Assembly (NCBI GenBank): GCA_048887165.1
Contig: JBHLJZ010000001.1
Coordinates: 1 to 64,000, forward strand
DNA: 64,000 bases
Reading direction: 5' to 3'
From: SOKP01 sp048887165
GTDB lineage: Archaea > Asgardarchaeota > Lokiarchaeia > Sigyniarchaeales > SOKP01
The translations under genes were made by a program, and so were the position numbers. Shown piece after piece: positions 27,488-36,603 of this stretch; position 1 is the stretch's first letter; every line of letters starts with the position of its first letter. The notes beneath the pieces are model-generated. The model was not told where the DNA came from. It worked only from the letters and a program-made list of their open reading frames with translations, and did not search any database.

Positions 27488-29392
27488 TTGAAATTGATAA
27501 ATAGGAATGAAGTAATTCTATTAAAATTAGGTGGGAGCCTTTTAACTGATAAAAATAAACCTTTTTCGATTAGAGAAAAGGTTATAGAAAATTCAATTTA
27601 TCAAATTATTCAAAGCAAGCAAAATCTCATTTTAATTCATGGGGGAGGATCTTTTGGCCATCCAATAGCCAAAAGGTATAGTATTTCTAAGGGTTATAAT
27701 AAATCTATAGAAAACCAAGTTTTAGGCCTTTCAGAAACCCATGAAGCTATGAATAAGTTAAACACGTTAATAGTTAACAAGTTTTTAGAGAAGAAATATC
27801 CTGTGATTCCATTCCAAACTTCAAGTATTTTTTTTAAGGATTCTCAAAAAATATCGGTTAAGTCGATAGAAGTCATTGAAGCCGCACTTGATATTGGCTT
27901 GTTACCTATTTTATATGGAGATATTATTTTTGATTCAAATGGTTCTTTTTCAATTATTTCTGGAGATCAAATAATACTTGAAATATGCCAAAAATTACAG
28001 CGATATTTTGTATCGAAAGTCATATTCGCAATTGAAAAAGATGGAATCTTTATACAGAGCGATAATAAAGATAAAAGCAGAGTGAAATTAGCTTCTGAAC
28101 TTACTTCTGAACAATTAGATCACTTAATACTAGCTAATTTAGGTGACAAAATTGATGTTACTGGGGGTATAAAAGGAAAAATTGATATTATTAAAAAAAT
28201 TTGTATTAAAAATATACCTGTTCAAATTATAAACGGATTAAAAGAGGATTATATTATGAATGCCTTAAATTCTAAAGAAGTAGTTAGTACAAAAATAAGT
28301 TCAAAAAGGGATAAAGTTGAAGATATTAAAGAAAGAAAATTTGACCATTTAAAAATCCCGCTAGAATTTGATGTACAACATTCTGAAAATTACTTTAAAG
28401 ATATTAGACTATTACACCATCCATTTCCCGAAATAAATTTCGGAGAGATTGATCTTTCTACTAAATTTTTTAATAAAATGATCTCCGCTCCTATTTGTAT
28501 TGCTGCTATAACTGGTGGGCATCCTTTATCTAGAGATATCAACGAAATTTTAGCAAAAGCAGCTCAGAAAGAAAATATTATAATGAGTGTAGGAAGTCAG
28601 CGTGCGGGATTAACTGATTCTTCAACAATTGAATCTTTCAGAGTTGTTAGGAGGTTTGCACCAAATATACCAATAATTGGAAATATCGGTGTTGGTCAGA
28701 TTAGTGATTCTAGTTTCGATATTAAAAATTTTGAGAAGTGTATTGAGATGGTAAATGCTGATATTATGGCTATTCATTTTAATGCTTTACATGAACTTGT
28801 TCAAGATAAAGGAGATATTTCCTATAAGCATTTCCGAAAAAATTTTGAAAAAATCAGAGCCAACTATGACCTTCCTATAATTGCTAAAGAAGTGGGGACA
28901 GGCTTTAATCAAGATGGTGCTTTGGTATTAGATGAACTTGGTTTTGATGGATTTGACGTTGGAGGAACTGGAGGAACTAGTTTTGCTGCCATAGAATCGA
29001 AGCGCAATAATTTTGATAATGAAAAATATTCAAGAAATCCCGCAGATGCTTTTAGAGAATGGGGGATTCCTACTCCAATTAGTATAATAAATGTAAGAAA
29101 AGTATCTCAAAAGATTATTATTGCTACAGGTGGATTAAAAACCGGAATAGATATTGCTAAATCAATAGCGTTAGGAGCAGATATAAGCGGTTTCGCATAC
29201 AAATTCTTATTATCTGCTTGGGATGATCTTAAAAACCATAGAATTGACAATACTATTAAGGAAATTAAAACGTTAAAAAATGAATTACAGTCAAGTTTAT
29301 GGTTAATGAATCTCAAAAATATTAGTGAATTAAAAGGTAATAAGAAAAAGTATGTAATTCTAGGAAGACTATTCCAATGGTTAAACCAATAA
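27488..29392 (+). CDS. Isopentenyl phosphate kinase fused to type 2 IPP isomerase
   Basis: A 634-residue bifunctional protein. Residues 1-260 are isopentenyl phosphate kinase (ILLKLGGSLLTDK; HGGGSFGHP with the family's catalytic His58), which makes IPP from isopentenyl phosphate. Residues about 270-634 are FMN-dependent type 2 isomerase: DVQHSENYF, ISAPICIAAITGGHP, GSQRAGL, KEVGTGFNQDG, DVGGTGGTSFAAIE and the FMN-phosphate loop ATGGLKTGID. Together they turn isopentenyl phosphate into IPP and then DMAPP. In the isomerase motif H-x-N-x-x-Q-E the Gln, a proposed acid/base residue, is His here (His430, Asn432, His435, Glu436). It starts at TTG, 7 nt after mevalonate kinase, and ends the plus-strand operon. 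Confidence 0.92.
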   Translation: MKLINRNEVILLKLGGSLLTDKNKPFSIREKVIENSIYQIIQSKQNLILIHGGGSFGHPIAKRYSISKGYNKSIENQVLGLSETHEAMNKLNTLIVNKFLEKKYPVIPFQTSSIFFKDSQKISVKSIEVIEAALDIGLLPILYGDIIFDSNGSFSIISGDQIILEICQKLQRYFVSKVIFAIEKDGIFIQSDNKDKSRVKLASELTSEQLDHLILANLGDKIDVTGGIKGKIDIIKKICIKNIPVQIINGLKEDYIMNALNSKEVVSTKISSKRDKVEDIKERKFDHLKIPLEFDVQHSENYFKDIRLLHHPFPEINFGEIDLSTKFFNKMISAPICIAAITGGHPLSRDINEILAKAAQKENIIMSVGSQRAGLTDSSTIESFRVVRRFAPNIPIIGNIGVGQISDSSFDIKNFEKCIEMVNADIMAIHFNALHELVQDKGDISYKHFRKNFEKIRANYDLPIIAKEVGTGFNQDGALVLDELGFDGFDVGGTGGTSFAAIESKRNNFDNEKYSRNPADAFREWGIPTPISIINVRKVSQKIIIATGGLKTGIDIAKSIALGADISGFAYKFLLSAWDDLKNHRIDNTIKEIKTLKNELQSSLWLMNLKNISELKGNKKKYVILGRLFQWLNQ

Positions 29393-29440
29393 ATATTTTT
29401 TACAATTTTTCTAAATTAAAAATTTTAAAAAATTGTACTT

Positions 29441-29992
29441 CTATCGCTCTTCTCTCCACCTTTTTATTCCACTATCAATACCAAGGTGATCTAAAATTCT
29501 ACCTATAAAGTATTCATTTATCTCATTGATATTTTTAGGTTTTATATAATATGCAGGAATGGGAGGAGCAATTATGACCCCAAGTCTAGCAAGTTTAAGC
29601 ATATTCTCAAGGTGAATTACGCTAAAAGGGCTCTCTCTCACCACAAGGATTAATTTTCTATTCTCTTTAATCATTACATCCGCCGCTCTGGTAATTAAGT
29701 TATCTGCATAACCATTTGCTACTGCAGCCAAAGTTTTCATTGAACAGGGAACAATAATCATCGCGTTTATTTTATAAGATCCACTCGCAGGTGCTGCGGT
29801 TAAGTCACCAACATCATAATTTTTAGTTGCTAAACTACGTATTTCTTTGATTTCATAATCCGTTTCAGTCAAAATAAGTTTTTCAGCTACATTTGATATA
29901 ATTAATTCAGTACTAATTCCTTTATTTTTCAATTGTTCCAATAATTTGATTGCAATAATTATACCTGAAGCACCTGTTATAGCAATTAACAC
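29441..29992 (-). CDS. ubiX: UbiX flavin prenyltransferase
   Basis: 183 residues, normal UbiX size. Motifs: IAITGASGIIIAIKLLEQL (flavin loop), IVPCSMKTLAAVANGYADNLITRAADVMIKE and the C-terminal LVVRESPFSVIHLENMLKLARLGVIIAPPIPAYY, all family hallmarks. It joins dimethylallyl phosphate to reduced FMN, making prenyl-FMN, the cofactor of UbiD-type decarboxylases. Here it most likely serves the anhydromevalonate-phosphate decarboxylase at 23605-24915. The start is GTG, 9 nt after a GGTGA site. It lies last in the minus-strand lipid gene group, after the prenyl synthase gene (49 nt), and converges with the mevalonate operon. Confidence 0.95.
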   Translation of the reverse strand: MLIAITGASGIIIAIKLLEQLKNKGISTELIISNVAEKLILTETDYEIKEIRSLATKNYDVGDLTAAPASGSYKINAMIIVPCSMKTLAAVANGYADNLITRAADVMIKENRKLILVVRESPFSVIHLENMLKLARLGVIIAPPIPAYYIKPKNINEINEYFIGRILDHLGIDSGIKRWREER

Positions 29993-30041
29993 TTAGATCT
30001 TTCACCGTTAATGTTTGAATTTTATTATTTCTAAATATTAT

Positions 30042-31109
30042 TTAAAAATTCCTATTTTTTACAAAATTCAATAAGTCTTCAAAAAATTCTAGTTCTGAGC
30101 TGTTAATTACTGGTTTTAACTTATCAAGGGCATCTTTTGCTTCCTTGTAATAAATATTTGCTAATAATTTGCTTGAATTGATTACATCTGCCTTTTGAAA
30201 TAGATTTTTTATCTCTTGAACTTCATTATCAGTGATGTTAGGATTCTCAATTAATTGATCGAGGCGATCGATATCGTTCTTGTTTAACTTATTATACGCT
30301 CCTATTAATAAGCAAGTTTTTTTCCCTTCTCTAATATCTCCATCAGTGGGTTTACCAGTAACTTTTTCGTCTCCAAAAGTCCCCAATATGTCATCAATTA
30401 TTTGAAAAATAATTCCCAAATTAATTCCATAAGTAGATAAAATCGAACTATATTCTTTATCAACATTAGCATAATTAGCTCCTATTAAAATCGATTTTTC
30501 TAGTAAAGCTCCTGTCTTCAACGAGATCATTTCAATATAATCTTCAATTTTTAGTATCTTTTGATTAACCATGTCTGTTTCAATCAATACACCGTTAGCA
30601 ATATCCATAAAAGCATTTTCATAATATTTTATTGCATTTAAATTCAGTTCTTTATCAAAATCATTGAAGAAATAAGCTTCTAATCCAAGAAGAAAAGCAG
30701 AATCTCCCCCAACTATCCCCATTGAATTCCCAAAATCAATGCTATTCATTTTTTTTAAGTTATAGTTTTTGTGATAATTTTGGAACCTAAAATGGAAAGC
30801 AGGATTTCCTCTTCGAAAATTATCTTTATCTATAATGTCATCATGAATTAAAGAAGCATTATGAAGAAATTCAACACCCACACTAGGAAATACTATTTTA
30901 TCGTCTCTCTTTTTATTAAATGCATTATATGTAGCAATGCATAGTAAAGGGCGAATTCTTTTTCCTCCTGATAAAAAATACGCTTTTAATTCTCTGTAAT
31001 ATGTTTTTAAAAATTCATTCTTAACTTCATTTAATTTTTTATCATATATTGACTCTATTGCTTGATTTATTTTTGAAATATAAGTTTTCGCATACTCAGT
31101 AAATTTCAT
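30042..31109 (-). CDS. idsA: trans-Polyprenyl diphosphate synthase (geranylgeranyl diphosphate synthase-like)
   Basis: 355 residues. The first Asp-rich motif is SLIHDDIIDKDNFRRG and the second IFQIIDDILGTFGDEKVTGK; GGKRIRPLL lies upstream of the first. It makes all-trans GGPP or farnesylgeranyl diphosphate from IPP and DMAPP, the building block of archaeal ether lipids. The residues just before the first motif (VEFLHNASLIHDD) contain no large aromatic at position -5, which suits C20 or longer products; this is inference. It starts 16 nt after the geranylgeranyl reductase gene, so both are in one operon with ubiX. Confidence 0.93.
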   Translation of the reverse strand: MKFTEYAKTYISKINQAIESIYDKKLNEVKNEFLKTYYRELKAYFLSGGKRIRPLLCIATYNAFNKKRDDKIVFPSVGVEFLHNASLIHDDIIDKDNFRRGNPAFHFRFQNYHKNYNLKKMNSIDFGNSMGIVGGDSAFLLGLEAYFFNDFDKELNLNAIKYYENAFMDIANGVLIETDMVNQKILKIEDYIEMISLKTGALLEKSILIGANYANVDKEYSSILSTYGINLGIIFQIIDDILGTFGDEKVTGKPTDGDIREGKKTCLLIGAYNKLNKNDIDRLDQLIENPNITDNEVQEIKNLFQKADVINSSKLLANIYYKEAKDALDKLKPVINSSELEFFEDLLNFVKNRNF

Positions 31110-31125
31110 TTATAATTTCCTCCTA

Positions 31126-32241
31126 TTAGATTAATTTTCTCATAATGATTTCAGAGCTGCGATGATTTTCCCAAAGTGATAAAAATTTCTTTAATGTCTC
31201 ATCATTTTGAAAAATTCGATCTCGCGCCAATCTTTTAGCTTTTAGTATTTTTAAAAATTTCCTATCTAAACTTCTTTCATATTGGATACCTAATTTATCG
31301 AGTTTTTCTTTCTTTTCGCACGCAATAATGGATTCAATAGCAAATTGACCTGATAACATGGCATAGGGTATCCCTTTTCCACTTATAGGATCAACAATTC
31401 CGCCAGCATCCCCAACTGCAAAAACATTCTCTTCATAAAGCTTTGGTCTCAAACCTACAGGGATTAAATGTGGTTGGAAGATCTCTTCTGTTGAATTATA
31501 TAACGCTTGTTTTACAAACGGTAATGAAGTAAATTTTTTAAACTCTTTCCTTGAGTTCTTAATTAGGTTAATCTGATTCCCCCATCCGACAGTAATATGT
31601 TCTTTTTTTGGAAATAACCATGCATAACCAATAGGTATAAGGTTTTCAATACCAAAAAATAGATGAACAGTGTTATCTCCAAGAATTTGATCAATATGTG
31701 ATTTTGTAGTTTTCATCTCTTTAGTAATTGTTAAAATAATATTTTCACTCTTAAAATAGGGCCAATTTAACAGTTTCAATGTTTTAGATGCAACACCATC
31801 TGCTGCAATTACATATTTAGATGTATAGGTATCATTTTTAGTAAAAATTTGATAATAATCCCTCTCTTTCTTTATACTTATCAATGGTTCTCTTTCTTTT
31901 AATATTGCTCCACTATCAATAGCCATATTAGTCAAAAATTTATCAAAAACACTTCGCCATACAACTGCTCCTTTTCCTTTTTTAGAGAAATCATCACCAT
32001 CAACATGATGTAATTCTAATGATTCAATTACTCTACTTATTTTATCCTCAGGGTAATCAATTTCCTCAACTAACTCCCATGCTATTGCCCCTCCACACGC
32101 TTTATAACGACCTTTTTTATTAAGTGATTCTTTTTCAAGTATACATGTGGAAAATCCATTTTCTGAAGCTACTTTAGCAGCAATTGATCCTCCTGGACCT
32201 GCTCCAATAATTGTGATATCGAAATTTTGCATGTTATTCAA
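31126..32241 (-). CDS. Geranylgeranyl reductase family flavoprotein
   Basis: 371 residues. FAD binding is shown by ITIIGAGPGGSIAAKVASENG at the N-terminus, by YVIAADGVASKTLKLL in the middle, and by NVFAVGDAGGIVDPISGKGIPYAM near residue 275-300. The ACGGAI near residue 48 has a Cys typical of archaeal geranylgeranyl reductases. They saturate the isoprenoid chains of archaeal membrane lipids, or of prenyl quinones. With the prenyl synthase next door, a lipid-saturation role is very likely. The upstream HD-domain gene is 104 nt away. Confidence 0.92.
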   Translation of the reverse strand: MNNMQNFDITIIGAGPGGSIAAKVASENGFSTCILEKESLNKKGRYKACGGAIAWELVEEIDYPEDKISRVIESLELHHVDGDDFSKKGKGAVVWRSVFDKFLTNMAIDSGAILKEREPLISIKKERDYYQIFTKNDTYTSKYVIAADGVASKTLKLLNWPYFKSENIILTITKEMKTTKSHIDQILGDNTVHLFFGIENLIPIGYAWLFPKKEHITVGWGNQINLIKNSRKEFKKFTSLPFVKQALYNSTEEIFQPHLIPVGLRPKLYEENVFAVGDAGGIVDPISGKGIPYAMLSGQFAIESIIACEKKEKLDKLGIQYERSLDRKFLKILKAKRLARDRIFQNDETLKKFLSLWENHRSSEIIMRKLI

Positions 32242-32345
32242 ATCAGTGTTTAAACTAGATTAAGTAATAAAATATTAATTATATAAAAATAGAATCAGTT
32301 TTGAAATACTCTTAAAAATTTCAAACTTTCAAGAATATGAATAAT

Positions 32346-32936
32346 TTATAAATTTTTGAAGTCACTAGTTTCTTTCTTGAGGTTTTTTAAAAAAGATTCC
32401 ATTTCTTCTTTTCTCTTCTTACCGATTGCTTTTGCAGCTTGAGTATTCAAATATTGAGGTAATTCATCAGAGAATCTTTCAATAATCTTAATAGCACTAT
32501 TTAGATCTGGGGTCCAATCATCCTTACCTACAATCGAGAGTAATCGTGTAATTCCAATAACTCCCATAAAATCAAGTGTGTCAGCATCATGTAGAATAAT
32601 TGATTCTATTTTATTTGAAGGTTTTACATAAAACATATGACTTTTGATAATGTCTTTAACGATAGGAATTTTTTCAGTTGGAAACTTCATAGATGAGAGA
32701 ATTTCTTCACATTTTTCAATTGCTACATCAATGTGATCTCGCCCCTCCTGCTTATAAGGCATAAAGGCACCAATATCATGCAAATATGACGCAGCAAATA
32801 ATGAATCTTTATCAACATCTTTTTTATCTAATGTAGCTAATTCTAAACAAAGTTCATATATTCTATTAAAATGAGAATAACCCCATGCAGGATGATTAAA
32901 TTCCTTAACTAATTCAATAATTTCTTCTTTCCACAT
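32346..32936 (-). CDS. HD-domain phosphohydrolase
   Basis: 196 residues. The HD metal site is visible as HFNRIYELCLELA (first His), then ASYLHDIGA (HD pair) and the later LHDADTLDFMG (Asp). Such proteins hydrolyse phosphate esters, often nucleotides. The ends are complete and there is no membrane segment. It is first in the minus-strand group that leads into geranylgeranyl reductase, though the 104-nt gap leaves a separate transcript possible. Its substrate is unknown, and a lipid-phosphate role would be a guess. Confidence 0.85.
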   Translation of the reverse strand: MWKEEIIELVKEFNHPAWGYSHFNRIYELCLELATLDKKDVDKDSLFAASYLHDIGAFMPYKQEGRDHIDVAIEKCEEILSSMKFPTEKIPIVKDIIKSHMFYVKPSNKIESIILHDADTLDFMGVIGITRLLSIVGKDDWTPDLNSAIKIIERFSDELPQYLNTQAAKAIGKKRKEEMESFLKNLKKETSDFKNL

Positions 32937-33027
32937 TTAATTCTAACCAATTATCGGATTATTTTAATTTATGAATTTTTAGAATATTTAACCAATATTT
33001 AAAAATAACTTATTTTATCAATATTTT

Positions 33028-33777
33028 ATGACTTACACACCTTTTGAAATTCGTGTTTTACCGATATTTCCCTATTACATTATTCTTTCTGTATTTGGGA
33101 TTTTCTTAACTATAAAAATGTACTTTAAATGGCGTGAAAGAAAACTTATGCCTCCATTATATCTTGCAATAGTTTTTACTTTTTTTACTTTAGCACTAAT
33201 AATGTTAGCAATAGGTTTAGCTGAAGCGATTATTACAGGCTTTTACAAAGAGATATATCGATTTTCTTTACCATTCGCTTATGCTATGGTAATATTGGCT
33301 GACATTTTCCTATATAAGTTCGTAAGCCAGATTACTAATAAAGGAAAGAACTTGTTTTTCCCATTGATTTTTATTGGAATTATAGTTTTAGTTTTACTCT
33401 TTTTACCTTGGAATTGGTGGGGGGTTCCGCCAGAAGATTATGAAGGCCTTTTAAATATCCGGTTATATTCCACTTTAAGTTTAGTGCTATATTCATATTT
33501 AGTTTACATAATTATTGCTGTTACATGTAGAAGAGCTATGAAAGAAACTGAAGATAAAATCTCATACACAGGTTTAAATTTATTATTTTATGCTATGATA
33601 TGTATGATTTTGTTTTTCTTAATGTTTATAGGGGATACATTAATGATTACTTTGTTAGATCATACTGGATATTCTGTATTTGTATATATCGCTTGGATTT
33701 TTGCAGTAATTTTTTATATATTAACTTACTTATCGCTCGTGATGCCAAGGTGGCTCGCAAAAAGAATTGAAAAATAA
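33028..33777 (+). CDS. Polytopic membrane protein of unknown function (about 7 TM)
   Basis: 249 residues with about seven hydrophobic segments separated by short loops and no recognisable catalytic motif. The N-terminus YTPFEIRVLPIFPYYIILSVFGIF suggests the first helix is a membrane anchor, not a cleaved signal. The even 7-TM layout recalls small Asgard membrane proteins and the TM part of the proteins at 43640-46069, but I see no shared motif. It is a single gene that converges on the mannosidase gene with only 11 nt between; a T-tract (33781-33790) lies in that gap. Confidence 0.75.
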   Translation: MTYTPFEIRVLPIFPYYIILSVFGIFLTIKMYFKWRERKLMPPLYLAIVFTFFTLALIMLAIGLAEAIITGFYKEIYRFSLPFAYAMVILADIFLYKFVSQITNKGKNLFFPLIFIGIIVLVLLFLPWNWWGVPPEDYEGLLNIRLYSTLSLVLYSYLVYIIIAVTCRRAMKETEDKISYTGLNLLFYAMICMILFFLMFIGDTLMITLLDHTGYSVFVYIAWIFAVIFYILTYLSLVMPRWLAKRIEK

Positions 33778-33788
33778 ATAATTTTTTT

Positions 33789-36575
33789 TTATTCTTTTTT
33801 AATTTCAATTTTTATTGTACTTAATACATATGGTTTGATTACCAATTCAAGGAGATTATCTTTTAAAATTTCTATATTTGCTTTAATTATATTTATTGGT
33901 TTCTCTTCAAGAAGATTTACAATTTCTGCTGTTTTTATTACTAATCCGTCATTAAATTTCAGAATTGCTTTTTCAGAATCTGAACTTATATTATATACTC
34001 TTAAAATCAAATAATTTCCTACTTCAGACTTTTTGATTGCACTTAATACGACATTATCATTATCAATTTCCAAAAAACTTAAACTTGAATGTAAAATCGG
34101 TTCTCCCTTTAATCCCTTGGATTTATCTTTATATACTAAGAATGGAATTAAAATAAAATTTATTTTATCTGAAGTTCTTATCCGACTTTGAGCAGTTAAA
34201 GGAAAGATCGGTTTCAAAGGGCAATTAAATTCTTTTCCTTTTTTATGAATTTTAGAATCTAACCAATTTCCTTTTGAATCAATCACAAGTGAAAGTTCAA
34301 AAATATGTTTACCAAGACATTGGGCCCCTGGAGTTCTTAAATCAGGTCCAGCATCAGATTTTCTTGTAGCAAAATCGCCTCGAGATAACCACTCAATACA
34401 TCTTAAAAGTGTAATTGCAAATGTTATCGTATTATCCTCATTAATTATTGCTTCATATTCTGGCAGGCCTTTATTGAATACAGCAAAACATCTCTTATCA
34501 TCACTTATTGTAATAAAATCTTTTTGATGATTTGTTGGTAACGGATCTTGAACCCAATTTTTAGCTTCGGGGAGAATTGTCGACCTTGGAACGACATATA
34601 AATGTCCATCAGCATAAACAGTCTCTGATTCTATTAAAGTAGGAAAAAGTACGCGTAAGCGATGATCTTTACTATTGTTTTCTAGCTCTATTTTGAAATC
34701 TATACGTTTTATGTCTTTATACAAACTTATATAGATATCAATTAAATTTGAAACAAGATAAGTATCCCGACTATATCTATCTTCTGTTAATGAAGCAGGT
34801 AAATTCAGGTTTGCACTAATTTTTAACGATTTTTGAGTTGGACCGTTAATATATTCGGATATACCAATAATATTTAAATCTTCTGATGTAAACAATAAAT
34901 CTGTTTGATTCTCCTTTGGTCCTGAAAAATCATATTCATCGCCCCAATCACCACCATCTTCTATAAAGCAGATATCTTCATATAAATTCCCATTTTCTTT
35001 GTCTAAAACATCAATTTTTCCTTTTAAGTTTAATGAAATTTTATAAAATTCATTTTCTATAGATCTTTGATTTGATTTAAAATCTATAGTTTCTAATGTG
35101 TAATTAGTTCGCTTTTCACCAGGAATAACATAATATATATTATAACCACATGCCGGAACTTCAGCTAAAAAAGTACAGCAATAACTCAATGAACGTATTT
35201 GAGTAAATCTTGGTTCTTCATCGATTCGTACAAATTGATACGCAACTTCTACTCCATCTGAGTCAAGTATTTTAAAATCTTCAGGTGAGTTTAAACTGCT
35301 TTTTTTAGCGTAGGTTAAATTATTAAAACAAACAATATCTTTTCTCTTCCAAGGTAGTGGATTGAATACAATTAACGCTATTTTCTTAACACTTGCATCA
35401 CTATCAATGAGATCAAATAAATATGATACACTATCCTTAAAGATTTCATTTCCTATTTGCTCCGCCCAATCGAATCTTGTGATCATTTCATTATGAACTT
35501 GATCAATACTGCAACCACAAATTGAGTCATGAGGATGGTTTTTTATCAACCATTTTAAGCCCGTATTAATATAATTTCGAGGATAATTAAATTCCTGATA
35601 TTTATCGAGAGCCCAAACGATTGTTGAGATGGGTTCTGTATATTTTTCATATAAATATTCTATTTTCGTGTTTCTTTGTTTAATCCACATTCGTGCCGAT
35701 AAAACACCTGAAAGTAAATGTTGATATTTACCTCCTCTTAATTCTCCTTGAAATTCATTTAATTTGGGATTAAATTCTAAAACTTTCTGAATGTAATATT
35801 CAAAATCATTTTGCTCTATTTTTTTATCAGGATTGTTTCGATTCCATTGATCAATTATTTTAGGGATTTCGGGACGTGCTTCGTGATGGTCAGAACCAGA
35901 ATTTAAAAGGATTATTGGGGTGGCTGTAAATTTTTCTAACTCAGAAACAGCCGAATTTATCCTTCTTAATGCTGGTTTATAAGTTCCACTGACAGTTTTG
36001 GTGACTATCTCAGCGATCGATCCATAACCCAGTATTAAATGGATCGCCAAAATAGAAGCAGATTTTCCAGGTGCGTTCCAAATAAACTCCATATTCAAAT
36101 CACTCTCGTTAAATTCTTCACCGAAACCTCTTGCAAATAAAATAGATTGAATTTCAAAACCACTTAATATCTGGGGTAACTGAGCTATGTGACCAAATGG
36201 ATCTGGAATATATCCTGCTTTCATTACTTTCCCGAATTTTTTAGCAACATGATGTCCAATTAATAGATTTCTTATCATAGATTCACCACTAATAAGAAAC
36301 TCATCTGGTAAAATATACATAGGTCCAATTGATAATCTTTTCTCGTTTACATACTTCTTAATCTCTTCTTCACGTTCAGGGCGTACTTCGAGATAATCTT
36401 CAATTGGTATCGTTTGTCCGTCTAATGTAAAGTTTTTATAATTTGGATTGTTTTTCAAAATTTCTAATAATTTATCCATCATTATAACAAGTCTAGCTCT
36501 AAACTCTTGAAATGGGAGATACCATTCGCGATCCCAATGAGTTTCTTGAACAATAATAATGTTATTTGCTTTCAT
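33789..36575 (-). CDS. Glycoside hydrolase family 38 alpha-mannosidase-like enzyme
   Basis: 928 residues. The N-terminal QETHWDREWYLPFQEFR gives the GH38 zinc ligands (His, Asp in HxD). GYIPDPFGHIAQLPQIL holds the nucleophile Asp. The later NHPHDSICGCSIDQVH supplies the second zinc His. The C-terminal 500 residues are beta-rich, as in GH38. It should cleave alpha-mannosyl residues from glycans. There is no signal peptide, so it acts in the cytosol or on imported glycan. It lies 28 nt after the phosphodiesterase gene and is co-transcribed. The pair could recycle the cell's own N-glycans or use foreign mannans; which one is open. Confidence 0.92.
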   Translation of the reverse strand: MKANNIIIVQETHWDREWYLPFQEFRARLVIMMDKLLEILKNNPNYKNFTLDGQTIPIEDYLEVRPEREEEIKKYVNEKRLSIGPMYILPDEFLISGESMIRNLLIGHHVAKKFGKVMKAGYIPDPFGHIAQLPQILSGFEIQSILFARGFGEEFNESDLNMEFIWNAPGKSASILAIHLILGYGSIAEIVTKTVSGTYKPALRRINSAVSELEKFTATPIILLNSGSDHHEARPEIPKIIDQWNRNNPDKKIEQNDFEYYIQKVLEFNPKLNEFQGELRGGKYQHLLSGVLSARMWIKQRNTKIEYLYEKYTEPISTIVWALDKYQEFNYPRNYINTGLKWLIKNHPHDSICGCSIDQVHNEMITRFDWAEQIGNEIFKDSVSYLFDLIDSDASVKKIALIVFNPLPWKRKDIVCFNNLTYAKKSSLNSPEDFKILDSDGVEVAYQFVRIDEEPRFTQIRSLSYCCTFLAEVPACGYNIYYVIPGEKRTNYTLETIDFKSNQRSIENEFYKISLNLKGKIDVLDKENGNLYEDICFIEDGGDWGDEYDFSGPKENQTDLLFTSEDLNIIGISEYINGPTQKSLKISANLNLPASLTEDRYSRDTYLVSNLIDIYISLYKDIKRIDFKIELENNSKDHRLRVLFPTLIESETVYADGHLYVVPRSTILPEAKNWVQDPLPTNHQKDFITISDDKRCFAVFNKGLPEYEAIINEDNTITFAITLLRCIEWLSRGDFATRKSDAGPDLRTPGAQCLGKHIFELSLVIDSKGNWLDSKIHKKGKEFNCPLKPIFPLTAQSRIRTSDKINFILIPFLVYKDKSKGLKGEPILHSSLSFLEIDNDNVVLSAIKKSEVGNYLILRVYNISSDSEKAILKFNDGLVIKTAEIVNLLEEKPINIIKANIEILKDNLLELVIKPYVLSTIKIEIKKE

Positions 36576-36603
36576 AATAATTTTTAAACTTATTTTTATA
36601 TAT

